This document shows positions 26,056 to 33,506 of a stretch of DNA of 33,506 nucleotides, in pieces. Position 1 is the first letter of the stretch. Each line of letters starts with the position of its first letter. This DNA comes from Adonisia turfae CCMR0081 (GTDB lineage: Bacteria > Cyanobacteriota > Cyanobacteriia > Phormidesmidales > Phormidesmidaceae). Below the pieces are notes generated by a model, which saw only the letters and a program-made list of their open reading frames with translations, did not search any database and was not told the DNA's origin. The DNA lies in contig NZ_QXHD01000004.1 of assembly GCF_011009555.1 (NCBI RefSeq), positions 2,552,145-2,585,650 on the forward strand, in the 5' to 3' direction. Both the position numbers and the translations under genes were made by a program.

Positions 26056-27045
26056 TTAGCTAAACTTCTTGTATACTTTAGTCTTAAAAAAGATAGCACC
26101 AAAGTGTCTAGAGAGTGACTTTGGCACTTCTGATAGTAGGGTTTGATAAAATAAAGGATATTTCAGAGATTCTAACCCAGCTCTGAAGAGTTTTCCTCGC
26201 TTGAGAAAAGCAACGACCTTATAATAGTCTTTTAGTTTTTTCGTCTCTTTAAGCTTTAGATTTAACGCATCAACCAGCTCTGTATTTTGCTTTAGATAAC
26301 TAGCTTCATCTTTGAAAAAACGCCTGACCGCTGCACATTCTTCATTTAGTCTTTCAACTTTGTTGGTGCTGGTCGTTAATGCACCATCCCTAGACCGATA
26401 GTAATAGTAGGGTTCTGGCAACAGCAGAAATTTTGCACCTCTCACCAAGCAGTCTAAGTCTAACCAAAAGTCCTGTGAAACTTTGATCTCTGGCTTATAG
26501 GTGATATTGTTCTCAACGAGCAACTGTCTGCGAAAAAGTGGCTTGCTGAATCCTAGCTCTAGACCTTGTCTGCCCTCAATATCAGAGAGGACAAACGACA
26601 CAGGATTAATAGCGAGAACATCAACAATAGATGGATCATGGTACTCAATCATTGTTGTTCGAGGTTCTGTTTCTCCATCTTCAATGATGTAAAAATCATC
26701 CGCCACCATATCTGCTTGATTTTCCTTCGCAAAGGTTAAAAGTCGCTCCAATCGCTCAGGTGCATACCAATCATCAGAATCTAAAACCGCAACCCAATCT
26801 CCAGTTGCTTCTTGCAGAGCCCGATTTCGCGCAGCCCCTGCCCCTCCATTTTGTTTTTGACAAACTAACTTTAACCGATCATCCTGTATTCCTTTAAGAA
26901 CCTGGACAGTTCCATCTGTAGAAGCATCGTCAACAACTATGATCTCAAAATCCTCAAACGTTTGAGACAAAACTGAGTCAATCGCTCGCTTAATATAGGT
27001 TTCAGTGTTATATGCAGGAACTATAACTGATACTTCTGGCTTCAT
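26056..27045 (-). CDS. Glycosyltransferase family 2 (GT-A)
   Basis: Classical GT2 enzyme. The N-terminal domain has VSVIVPAYNTETYIKRAIDS (5-24), EIIVVDDASTDGTVQVL (34-50, with nucleotide-binding D39-D40), NGGAGAARNRAL (66-77) and the DxD-type VLDSDDWYAP (87-96). A later acidic SQDFWLDLD (190-198) is near the position of the catalytic base in related enzymes. The 130-residue C-terminal part is basic and Lys-rich (KLKETKKLKDYYKVV), which could hold it at the membrane surface. There is no membrane helix. It lies downstream of the phosphodiesterase gene on the same strand with a 221-bp gap, so joint transcription is possible but not clear. Acceptor and sugar unknown. Confidence 0.9.
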   Translation of the reverse strand: MKPEVSVIVPAYNTETYIKRAIDSVLSQTFEDFEIIVVDDASTDGTVQVLKGIQDDRLKLVCQKQNGGAGAARNRALQEATGDWVAVLDSDDWYAPERLERLLTFAKENQADMVADDFYIIEDGETEPRTTMIEYHDPSIVDVLAINPVSFVLSDIEGRQGLELGFSKPLFRRQLLVENNITYKPEIKVSQDFWLDLDCLVRGAKFLLLPEPYYYYRSRDGALTTSTNKVERLNEECAAVRRFFKDEASYLKQNTELVDALNLKLKETKKLKDYYKVVAFLKRGKLFRAGLESLKYPLFYQTLLSEVPKSLSRHFGAIFFKTKVYKKFS

Positions 27046-27157
27046 AATAGTAGTGTGAACTTATCTAAGTGTGTCTGCTCCCAATAGAAAAAGTGACTGG
27101 TGGCCAGTAACCTGACCACCGGGTAGATTAGGATTCTAAAAATACTTTAGTTTCTAC

Positions 27158-27174
27158 ACAGGTAACCTACCTGT
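27158..27174. promoter_or_regulatory. 7-bp perfect hairpin/operator-like palindrome
   Basis: ACAGGTA and TACCTGT flank a 3-base loop (ACC). It lies 113 bp upstream of the GT2 start, between the phosphodiesterase and GT2 genes on the minus strand. It could be a weak terminator, an attenuator or a regulator site; no T tract is adjacent. GGTGG/CCACC nearby (about 27100-27120) forms another small repeat. Confidence 0.3.
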
Positions 27175-27266
27175 CTATGTCACGATTATCTCCTTAGCTG
27201 TCGTCACTAAAAAACATTGGTCAGAACGATGAAATAGAAACTTGGGGTTGCGATCGCAGCCTATAT

Positions 27267-28943
27267 TCACACTACAGTGGTAATTGCTTTAGAACGGGAA
27301 GAAGCAAACAAGGATTTACCATCAAAGTGCTCTGGAATGGGTGCACCCAAGGATGATAGGAACGTAGGCGCTAGATCGACAACGTGACCATTTTGCAACG
27401 TTTCACCAGCTGGAATTGCGTTACCCTTAGCCACAAAGAAACCACGAGAACGATGACCACCAGGACGATTAAATGTCACTGGGCCAATCCGTCCTAGAGT
27501 AGGGCTATCGACCACATCGGTTGGTAACTCGTGCCAAACAACCACCAAGTCTGCATCGGGTAGAGTTGGATTATCGTCCAACGGATCCTGACGGGTGCGT
27601 AGGACTTTTTTCACCAATGGCTGGCCCGTACGACCATCAGTCAGCTCATACAGCATGGCTGTAATATCTTCACATAGTGCATCGTACTCATCAGGAGTGA
27701 CCTTGCCATCTCCCTCTCGTCCCTGCAAATTAATGCGAATGTGACCATCCGCAAAGGCAGGCAGCGCAAAGGCTTTCATGTCTGGCCATAGGGGAGAAAA
27801 GGCCATGCCAGGCATCCATCCTAAGTGAGGCTGAGTAGACTGTAGCAATCGTGGTGATGCCAATCCATCCTGGGTTTCACTTAACCACTTCTTAGGTGTC
27901 CAAGTATTAATCAATCGCTTGATCGGATTAGGCTCATTAATCTTGCGCCAAACCTCATCTGGCCAGGAGCGACGAATGGGTCGCTTAATGGGTGGAGGTG
28001 GTGTGGTACCTAGCTTACCGGGAGCCAGCCCCACCTTACCTGGGAAGTTAAACCGATACATGACTTCTCCTAGGAAAAACATGCTTAACAAATCTGTGAG
28101 GTTGGCCCCTATCCCGTGGACAGAGTAGCAAAATACCGTTGCATCCTCTGGAGCGGCAGCTAGGATTTCACCAATAGCCCAGTCAACCTTCTTATAGATG
28201 GTCAACAGTGGGTCAGTTTTGCCACGGCGATAGGTGTGCAATGGATGATCCGCTTGGCTTTGATCGTACAGGTCATGGCCAGCGGAGTGGGTATCACCAA
28301 AAGTGGTCAAGAATAAATCCCAAGAGTCTCGCTGGAGCAGATCTTTACAGACATCTACTCGCTTCTCAATACTTTCCTGAAGAGCCGTTTGAATCCAATT
28401 TACGTAGTTAGGGTCCCACCAGCGACCGTTATCGTTATGCAATACCGGATTACGACCATGCTTTTCGACAATGTCAGAAAACAGTTCTTGGGGTTGAGAA
28501 TGGCTTTGAACAAAGGGAAAGTGGCCGCCCCAACCCAGAATTTGTGCACCTTTAACTTGGTCACACAGGGCTGAAACTGGAATATCAAATGCTGCGACTC
28601 GATAGTCATCGCCTAGCGCATAAAAAGGAGAAAATTCTTTATAGTCATAGCCACTCTCGACTTCGTCACACACGACGCTGTAGCTTTCTGGAGAATATTC
28701 TATAGTGTCCCAGAAGCCTGTTTTATTGGGATAACAACCCGTGGAAAAAACCACCCAAGATGGTTCTGTAGAGGAAAATTCTGCCTCGCCGCTAACATAG
28801 GGAACCGTATTTGCTAGCCGACCATAGGTGCCTTCTTTTCTCAGTCGGGCAAGGTTAGGTAGCAGCCCTTGATCCATCCAGGGCTCCAGTAGGGTAGGAT
28901 CCGCTGCGTCTAAACCAATACCAATAACGGGTGTCTTTGTCAT
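27267..28943 (-). CDS. Alkaline-phosphatase-superfamily phosphodiesterase / nucleotide pyrophosphatase-like protein
   Basis: Predicted soluble metal-dependent phosphoesterase (type I phosphodiesterase/nucleotide pyrophosphatase group). The start VIGIGLDAADPTLL (6-19) gives metal ligand D12. TEPSWVVFSTGCYPNKTGFW (59-78) fits the T-x-P-x-W nucleophile motif (T59). The remaining metal region reads FGDTHSAGH (215-223), YSVHGIGAN (273-281) and GGHRSRGFF (495-503, H497). Compared with well-studied members, the Asp of SDHG is Val275, and the Asp four residues before H223 is His219. I recall a subfamily with HxxGH and HGxGxN patterns, so this may be normal for that branch, not inactivation. There is no signal peptide, so a cytoplasmic role is likely. 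It is unlinked by operon to the LysA-like pair, but the clustering is suggestive. Confidence 0.82.
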   Translation of the reverse strand: MTKTPVIGIGLDAADPTLLEPWMDQGLLPNLARLRKEGTYGRLANTVPYVSGEAEFSSTEPSWVVFSTGCYPNKTGFWDTIEYSPESYSVVCDEVESGYDYKEFSPFYALGDDYRVAAFDIPVSALCDQVKGAQILGWGGHFPFVQSHSQPQELFSDIVEKHGRNPVLHNDNGRWWDPNYVNWIQTALQESIEKRVDVCKDLLQRDSWDLFLTTFGDTHSAGHDLYDQSQADHPLHTYRRGKTDPLLTIYKKVDWAIGEILAAAPEDATVFCYSVHGIGANLTDLLSMFFLGEVMYRFNFPGKVGLAPGKLGTTPPPPIKRPIRRSWPDEVWRKINEPNPIKRLINTWTPKKWLSETQDGLASPRLLQSTQPHLGWMPGMAFSPLWPDMKAFALPAFADGHIRINLQGREGDGKVTPDEYDALCEDITAMLYELTDGRTGQPLVKKVLRTRQDPLDDNPTLPDADLVVVWHELPTDVVDSPTLGRIGPVTFNRPGGHRSRGFFVAKGNAIPAGETLQNGHVVDLAPTFLSSLGAPIPEHFDGKSLFASSRSKAITTVV

Positions 28944-29044
28944 AAGATTAGTCGGGACAGATAATAGAGCTAGGATACAAATACTAGATGCGCTAAACAG
29001 AGAAACTGTTTGCCATCCAGGGTGTTATTAATCAATAAAAAACA

Positions 29045-29272
29045 CTAAGGGCTGATTCCTAAAGTTAGGCTGAAGAAATCAGCAGATATACGGAGTTTTT
29101 GGAATCTAGGGGGTCTTATGTCTGGATCCTCGATAACAATATTGCTTAACAGACATACTCGATTTTGGAAGCAGATGGTGACAAAATAATTTCCTGGTGT
29201 GGAATAGTCGTAATCTTTTAGACAAATAGATCGACGATGATGTTTGTCTAGATTGTATTTGGTGGGCATCAC
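29045..29272 (-). pseudogene. RAYT (REP-associated tyrosine transposase, Y1) N-terminal fragment
   Basis: The first 45 or so residues match the typical RAYT start: KYNLDKHHRRSICLKDYDYS (5-24), then TPGNYFVTICFQNRVCLL (25-42). After LSNIVIE the similarity stops, and the frame continues as unrelated sequence to a stop at 29045. The His-x-His metal site and the catalytic Tyr that normally follow are absent, so the fragment cannot be active. The frame opens with GTG-ATG at 29272/29269. A pair of REP-like repeats lies just upstream, as is usual for this transposase type. About 15% of a complete gene of roughly 170-250 residues or more is retained. Confidence 0.7.
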
Positions 29273-29330
29273 ATGGCAATGGATAGGTAATCCAGAATTC
29301 CCCCATAATCATCGCTAAATACCGAAATCC

Positions 29331-29360
29331 TGTAGGGGCAATGCCTCGTGCTTGCTCCCC
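29331..29360 (+). repeat. REP-like repeat, plus orientation
   Basis: TGTAGGGGCAATGCCTCGTG continues with CTTGCTCCCC and can fold as GGGGCAA against TTGC-T-CCCC with a single bulge. It pairs with an inverted, related copy at 29443-29470, giving a REPIN/BIME-like arrangement next to the RAYT remnant. Confidence 0.6.
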
Positions 29361-29442
29361 GATCGCCTGCGCTAGAGACCGATGGTGCGATCATATTTGC
29401 CGTCTACCATGGTCGGGGTTGAACAATGGCATAGGTTATCCA

Positions 29443-29470
29443 GGGCACCCACAAGGGGATACCCCTACCC
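29443..29470 (-). repeat. REP-like repeat, minus orientation
   Basis: The reverse complement reads GGGTAGGGGTATCCCCTTGT followed by GGGTGCCC, related to the copy at 29331-29360 (shared GTAGGGG, then pyrimidine-rich CCC and TGCCC/TGCTCC). The two face each other across about 80 bases. Confidence 0.6.
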
Positions 29471-29585
29471 ACTCCAGGGCCTCTGTCATTATTCCTCGTC
29501 TATTTGGGATACTTGCTCACGGCTGTGGGTTCTGAACTTGCAATTGAACTGATTATCAAATTCTGCACAGACTACGATTTGCTGA

Positions 29586-30510
29586 GAGTGGATTCGTAAA
29601 CTAATACTGAGCAGCCTGAGGAGTCTTTGACGTCCATCGTCGTCGATTATCGGTTAACCGACGCAGCATCAAGCGAATCATGCCCCCATAGACCACGCCT
29701 TCATGGTTTTCAGGTAACACCTTATAGTCTCGACACAGACGTCTGGCCTTATCTAACCAAGAAAATGTTCTCTCAACGACCCATCTATAAGGAGCTGGGA
29801 CGAACCCCTCTCCTAATTTTTTGTGACCTCTAGAACGCAGTGATGAACATGCTCTATAATCTCTCCTAAGATTCCCTTGTACGCTTGGTCAGCCAACACT
29901 TTCTCAAGCCTCACATAGGTCTCTAATATAGGTTCTAACACCACCACTGCTGCTTTAATATCTGCCATATTGGCGGCACTAACAAAACAATTTAGCACCA
30001 TGCCTAAGATGTCAACAACGATATGACGCTTACGTCCCTTGACAAACTTATGACCATCAATCCCTTGGTCAGGACCTTTTTTCTCTGAGGTCCTCACGGA
30101 TTGACTATCCATGCTTATAGCTCGGTTGCTCATCTCGCCCCTCTGCGAGGCTTACTAACTTTACCAAGTGCTCATTAATCTGGTCCCATAAGCCCATCTT
30201 GACCCAACGACGATAATAATCGTAGACGGTTGACCAGTTAGGCAAGTCATGGGGCATCGCACGCCATTTGATACCGTTATCGACCCAATACAAGATGGCA
30301 TTCACGATCTCTCGTAAGTTGACTTCTTGAGGATGACCGACACCCTGATGGACGGGAAGTAATAGCTTAATCAAGGCCCACTCGTCATCGCTTAAATCTG
30401 AGGGATACGGAAGACGGCTCATAACCTCCTCCAGTGCTAACAACACTGCTGGTTATACAGGGTCGAAAGGAGGGATATTCACTCCTTTACAATAATTTAC
30501 GCACCCATTC
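29586..30510 (-). mobile_element. IS5-family insertion sequence, about 925 bp, probably inactive
   Basis: The element carries a DDE transposase broken into three frames (29601-30446). Candidate imperfect terminal inverted repeats are GAGTGGATTCGTAAACTAAT at the left end (29586-29605) and, read inward from the right end at 30510, GAATGGGTGCGTAAATTATT; about 14 of the first 18 positions agree. The size fits small IS5-family members. No convincing target-site duplication was seen, so the exact ends are uncertain by a few bases. Confidence 0.7.
29601..30446 (-). pseudogene. IS5-family transposase in three frames
   Basis: Segment 1 (30446-30105) is the N-terminal domain of about 113 residues: LSDDEWALIKLLLP, then REIVNAILYWVDNGIKWRAM and WSTVYDYYRRW. 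Segment 2 (ending at 29813) is in another frame and carries the first two catalytic regions, MDSQSVRTSEKKG and VLADQAYKG. Segment 3 holds the last region, [20 protein letters not shown], with the catalytic Glu, and ends with TAG at 29601-29603. The first frame change lies near 30112-30118 (TATAAGC; removing one A restores the fusion), and the second at a run of six A on the coding strand (29817-29822; seven would restore it). The first could be a two-ORF frameshift design, but needing both makes a functional protein unlikely. Confidence 0.85.
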
Positions 30511-30938
30511 TAACTGCACTAAATCTACTTATGGATTTGTTTGCACTTATCAACACAGTCGTGGTAATTCTCAGATCTAGCAGAATCACGCTCAACTACT
30601 ATAATAAAAATCAATGCGGCTACCGGAAATACAATGATAATAAATGGAAGCACACCACTAGAATATAATACGCGACATGTGACAGTTTAGCGCATATGCA
30701 TTATTCAGGCTATCTTAGGCATGCTTCTAAAATCCAATAACGGATTTGAAGTAGCAGTTTAAAGCTTCCTCTCAGTTTACATAGATTAGAGTGAAACCTC
30801 TGAACTGATTCTATATTTTCAGATTAGACTAGTCATTTATTCTTAATTGCCTAAAGGATCTGAGATAGCAATATGTTCACTCACCTGCTGTGTACCTACT
30901 GTGTAATTTTAATAGTTATATAACCTTTTTTTAGTCAT
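30511..30938. other. 428-bp AT-rich gap between the IS and a membrane-protein gene
   Basis: No recognised gene. It includes the 42-codon minus-strand frame listed separately. No ribosome binding site or clear promoter was identified before the plus-strand gene at 30939. Confidence 0.4.
30525..30653 (-). CDS. Possible small membrane protein or gene remnant, 42 residues
   Basis: From GTG at 30653 the frame reads a single hydrophobic helix (LPFIIIVFPVAALIFIIVV, residues 2-20), then a charged tail with two Cys spaced CVDKC and a stop at 30525. The frame is open for about 13 more codons upstream without a better start, and there is no ribosome binding site. It ends 15 bases from the IS edge. It may be the 3' remnant of a membrane protein whose start was lost, or a chance frame in AT-rich DNA. 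Confidence 0.2.
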   Translation of the reverse strand: MLPFIIIVFPVAALIFIIVVERDSARSENYHDCVDKCKQIHK

Positions 30939-31745
30939 ATGGCTATTCCAGGGAACGATTCAGCCACAGAATCACAAGCAATGCTACCTAGCACATCACA
31001 AAAAAATTTGAATATAGGATTACAGCCAGACAAACAACTTCTACTCACAACACGACGCAACGAGAGAGTTCAAAAACGGAGAGCTTTACAAAAAGTTGTT
31101 TACATTTCTCTTCTTACATCCATAAGTTTACCAATTTTAATTGTTGCGATTCTCCTTAGAGGGCAATATTTATCCAACCCTCTATATATACTATCAGGAG
31201 TTTCCTATGGAATAGTGCCAATAGCGGCAGTAATATATTTCAGTTTGAGGTTACGTCAAGTTGAAGAAGAAATTCAAGATTTAGATTTCGAACTTGATTT
31301 ATTGAAGTACAAAGCTACCCTGCAAGAAATCCGTGCCGAGAAGCTTCTTCAAATAAACGACGTACAACTTCGTCGATACTACAACCTTAATCTCAAGCAG
31401 AATACTTGGGTATTTTGCTTAGGTATTTTCTGCATTTTGATTGGTGTTTCTATTATTGGCGTAACTTTATTTTTATTATTAAGAGTAGCAGATGATACAG
31501 AAACTAAAATTGTTGCTGGTGCTGTTGGAGCTATAGGATCATTACTTGTAAACTATGTGGCCGCTATATATCTTAAAATCCATGCAGATGCCACCTCCAA
31601 TCTTAGTGATTTTCACTCTCGACTAGTCGAAACACAACAAATTTTACTTGCAAATTTATTGGCTTCACGTATCGAACATAAAACGGATCGCTGGAAGACT
31701 ATTTCTCAACTTGCAATTAATGTCGGCACGAAAAAGAGCAACTGA
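30939..31745 (+). CDS. Four-helix membrane protein, possibly cyanobacterial TRADD-N-associated TM domain family
   Basis: I cannot give a function. Hydrophobic helices are at about residues 53-72, 83-103, 155-182 and 191-212. An acidic-basic coiled coil (RQVEEEIQDLDFELDLLKYK, 106-125) separates the pairs. The second half, from RRYYNLNLKQ (145-154) through the two helices to YLKIHADATSNLSDFHSRLV (211-230) and LANLLASRI (237-245), resembles from memory the cyanobacterial TRADD-N-associated two-TM domain described in predicted conflict and signalling systems. The N-terminal 50 residues are polar and cytoplasmic. No effector, NTPase or protease gene is adjacent: upstream is IS debris and downstream a convergent pcrA. 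It may be a stand-alone member or a stranded part of a larger cassette. Confidence 0.6.
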   Translation: MAIPGNDSATESQAMLPSTSQKNLNIGLQPDKQLLLTTRRNERVQKRRALQKVVYISLLTSISLPILIVAILLRGQYLSNPLYILSGVSYGIVPIAAVIYFSLRLRQVEEEIQDLDFELDLLKYKATLQEIRAEKLLQINDVQLRRYYNLNLKQNTWVFCLGIFCILIGVSIIGVTLFLLLRVADDTETKIVAGAVGAIGSLLVNYVAAIYLKIHADATSNLSDFHSRLVETQQILLANLLASRIEHKTDRWKTISQLAINVGTKKSN

Positions 31746-31918
31746 AATATATTGAAAATGCATGTATCCATCATACCGTTAAATTATCGTTGGTAAACTC
31801 GTTTAGAGAGAAATAGTCAAACTTTTATCGATAATGAACCAATGTCAAATACGGATATTATAGAGACACTAAAAAATATAGACTGCTCCCCACCTTTTAG
31901 TAACAGATTTAATTCATA

Positions 31919-33506
31919 CTACGACTCAATTCGCGTAAGTGTAGCCACCCTCGGATCAATAATCTTCTTGCCTAAGCCTGGAAACTTGATTGCTAAGCAG
32001 ATTTTGTTACCTGCACCAAAAATGTGAGTGATGGTGCCTTCGCCAAAGGCACCGTGTATGACCTTTTCACCCACACCCCAATCATCCTCATGGGTTCCCG
32101 GCTTTTGTACTTTGGGTTCAGGATTTTTGAGCTGTGCTGTGCGCTTAGGTGTCAACTCTAATCGAGGTAGCGCCGTCGCCGTATTGGCCAGGATGTAATC
32201 CTCCGGCAGTTCGCCTAAAAACATTGAAGGTGTGGCAATCTCTCGCATATTCCCGTACAAACGCCGTTCCCGCGCATAGGTCAGAAATAATCTCTCCTGA
32301 GCGCGGGTAATACCCACATAACAGAGGCGTCGCTCCTCTTCGATGGCGGCGGCATCATCCAATGATCGGAAGCTCGGGAACAGCCCCTGTTCCATCCCCA
32401 CCACAAACACCACTGGAAACTCTAATCCCTTCGATGAGTGCAACGTCATCAGGGAAACTGCATTGCTCTGCTTATCATCGTCCATATCTGAACTCAGCGC
32501 AGCACTGGCCAAAAATGTCAGCAATGTGGCATCTTCGTTCTCTTCTTCAAACTGGATGACGGCGTTATATAACTCATTAACGTTCTGGATGCGATCTAGA
32601 TCTTCATCAGTGCCCTTATCTCTCAAAGCCCGAATATAGCCAGAGTCTTCGATCACCTCCTGCACTAATTCTGAAGCAGGCACGGTTTCTACCCGTTGCT
32701 GCCAGCCCTGGATCATAGTGGCAAAGCGGTTAACTGACTTACTGGCACGACCAGCTAAAGTTTTTACGGATGTGTCATCTGACAGAATTTCCCACAGGGG
32801 CATCCCTAACTCACCAGAGGCCTTTTCCAGATTCTCCATGGTGGTTTTACCAATGCCACGTCGGGGTGTGTTGATCGCCCGCTTGAGACTTACCGTATCG
32901 GCTGGATTGGCAATGAGTCGTAGATAGGCGAGGACGTCCTTAATCTCACGACGATCATAGAACTTAAGGCCACCCACAACTTTGTGGGGCACACTGTAGC
33001 GGGTGAGCACCTCCTCAAAAGAACGAGACTGGGCATTGGTGCGATACAGAATCGAAAAGTCTCCCCACTTTAGCTCAGGATTCTTGTCTATGGAAATGCG
33101 AATCTGGCTCACAACATAGTCCGCTTCGGCTCGTTCATCGTCGGCTTTATAGCAGAAGATAGATTCCCCTGTGCCCCTGGTGGCTCGAAGAACTTTATCG
33201 ATGCGCTCGGTGTTGTTTTCAATTAGATGGTTAGCGACTTCGAGAATGTTCGAGGTGGAGCGATAGTTCTCTTCTAGCTTCACCATGGTACGGGTGTCGT
33301 CATCCGATAGCCCATCACCAAAGTCGCTCTGGAAGTTCATCAGAATGGTGAAGTCGGCAGCACGGAAAGAATAAATAGATTGATCGGCATCACCAACGAC
33401 AAATACAGATCGCTGATTCCAGTCTTCAAAGACTTTTGTGGTGGGGGCATTATTGGTGGCAAGCAACCGCAACAGATCGTACTGGGTGCGGTTGGTGTCC
33501 TGATAT
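31919..33506 (-). CDS. pcrA: ATP-dependent DNA helicase PcrA/UvrD, C-terminal part (cut by right edge)
   Basis: Superfamily 1A helicase acting in repair and replication-fork maintenance. The visible 528 residues begin within motif II (YQDTNRTQYDLL, after the missing DE) and contain motif III (VGDADQSIYSFRAADF), motif IV (LEENYRSTSNILEVANHLI), GGLKFYDRREIKDVLAYLRL, motif V (MTLHSSKGLEFPVVFVVG) and motif VI (EERRLCYVGITRAQERLF). The chain ends with the PcrA-type C-terminal domain (WGVGEKVIHGAFGEGTIT and KKIIDPRVATLTRIES), which in PcrA binds RNA polymerase. FRAAD replaces the more usual FRGAD. The real start is outside the window; the reading frame is open to the last base. Convergent with the membrane-protein gene. 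Confidence 0.95.
   Translation of the reverse strand, partial: YQDTNRTQYDLLRLLATNNAPTTKVFEDWNQRSVFVVGDADQSIYSFRAADFTILMNFQSDFGDGLSDDDTRTMVKLEENYRSTSNILEVANHLIENNTERIDKVLRATRGTGESIFCYKADDERAEADYVVSQIRISIDKNPELKWGDFSILYRTNAQSRSFEEVLTRYSVPHKVVGGLKFYDRREIKDVLAYLRLIANPADTVSLKRAINTPRRGIGKTTMENLEKASGELGMPLWEILSDDTSVKTLAGRASKSVNRFATMIQGWQQRVETVPASELVQEVIEDSGYIRALRDKGTDEDLDRIQNVNELYNAVIQFEEENEDATLLTFLASAALSSDMDDDKQSNAVSLMTLHSSKGLEFPVVFVVGMEQGLFPSFRSLDDAAAIEEERRLCYVGITRAQERLFLTYARERRLYGNMREIATPSMFLGELPEDYILANTATALPRLELTPKRTAQLKNPEPKVQKPGTHEDDWGVGEKVIHGAFGEGTITHIFGAGNKICLAIKFPGLGKKIIDPRVATLTRIES

Noticed and set aside
29051..29083. GCTGATT/AATCAGC inverted repeat near the RAYT fragment end
   Set aside because: The stem is only 7 bp with a 19-base loop and no T tract; it is not distinguishable from chance.
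29106..29312. 68-codon minus-strand frame overlapping the RAYT fragment
   Set aside because: It is a shifted reading of the same bases; the neighbouring frame carries the recognisable RAYT motifs.
31842..32027. 61-codon plus-strand frame starting before and running into the pcrA 3' end
   Set aside because: More than half is antisense to conserved pcrA codons, and there is no ribosome binding site. At most the first 26 codons are a remnant of a truncated gene.

Overview
The window looks like a chromosomal segment of a cyanobacterium. I count seven copies of the HIP1 octamer GCGATCGC by eye (2628, 5441, 6758, 12432, 19002, 24945, 27250). Several proteins are of types common in that phylum: a DUF362 protein, a FhaC/ShlB porin with a Pro/Glu-rich linker, a Wza/Wzx/Wzy polysaccharide locus, and a membrane protein resembling the cyanobacterial TRADD-N-associated family. 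No rRNA, tRNA or CRISPR array was seen. The genus cannot be fixed from the sequence alone.

Layout. 1-1412: the 5' end of a DUF362 gene (minus strand) diverges from folP (dihydropteroate synthase with an unexplained N-terminal extension). 1813-3801: a two-partner-secretion-type outer-membrane porin (TpsB/FhaC). 3987-5675: a REC-GGDEF-EAL response regulator on the minus strand, degenerate in both c-di-GMP domains. 6201-21494: an exopolysaccharide locus, all on the plus strand: GT4 transferase, Wza-like export protein, Wzz/Wzc-like co-polymerase without a kinase domain, Wzy-type polymerase, Wzx flippase, a second GT4, an MNN1-like mannosyltransferase homologue, a GT2, a GH9 glycoside hydrolase and a third GT4. 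21580-22296: a polysaccharide deacetylase on the minus strand, facing the last GT across a 16-bp perfect hairpin. 23102-25853: a PLP decarboxylase of the LysA fold followed closely by an ATP-grasp ligase. 26056-28943 (minus): a GT2 and an alkaline-phosphatase-superfamily phosphodiesterase. 29045-30510: mobile-element debris, namely an N-terminal RAYT transposase fragment with a facing pair of REP-like repeats, and an IS5-family element whose transposase lies in three frames. 30939-31745: a four-helix membrane protein. 31919-33506 (minus, cut by the right edge): the C-terminal part of PcrA/UvrD helicase.

How the genes fit together. The central 15 kb encodes most of a Wzy-dependent capsule or exopolysaccharide pathway: glycosyltransferases assemble a repeat unit, Wzx flips it, Wzy polymerises it, the co-polymerase sets chain length and the Wza-like protein exports it. 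GH9 and the CE4 deacetylase could trim or deacetylate the polymer. The initiating phosphoglycosyltransferase and a BY-kinase are not in the window. The LysA-like/ATP-grasp pair may make or attach an amino-acid-derived group, and the neighbouring phosphodiesterase may act on a phosphorylated intermediate; both statements are inference from position and motifs.

Long gaps (1413-1812, 5676-6200, 7404-7732, 13298-14190, 16639-16978, 22297-23101, 30511-30938) hold inverted repeats, candidate promoters and a few possible small genes, described individually.
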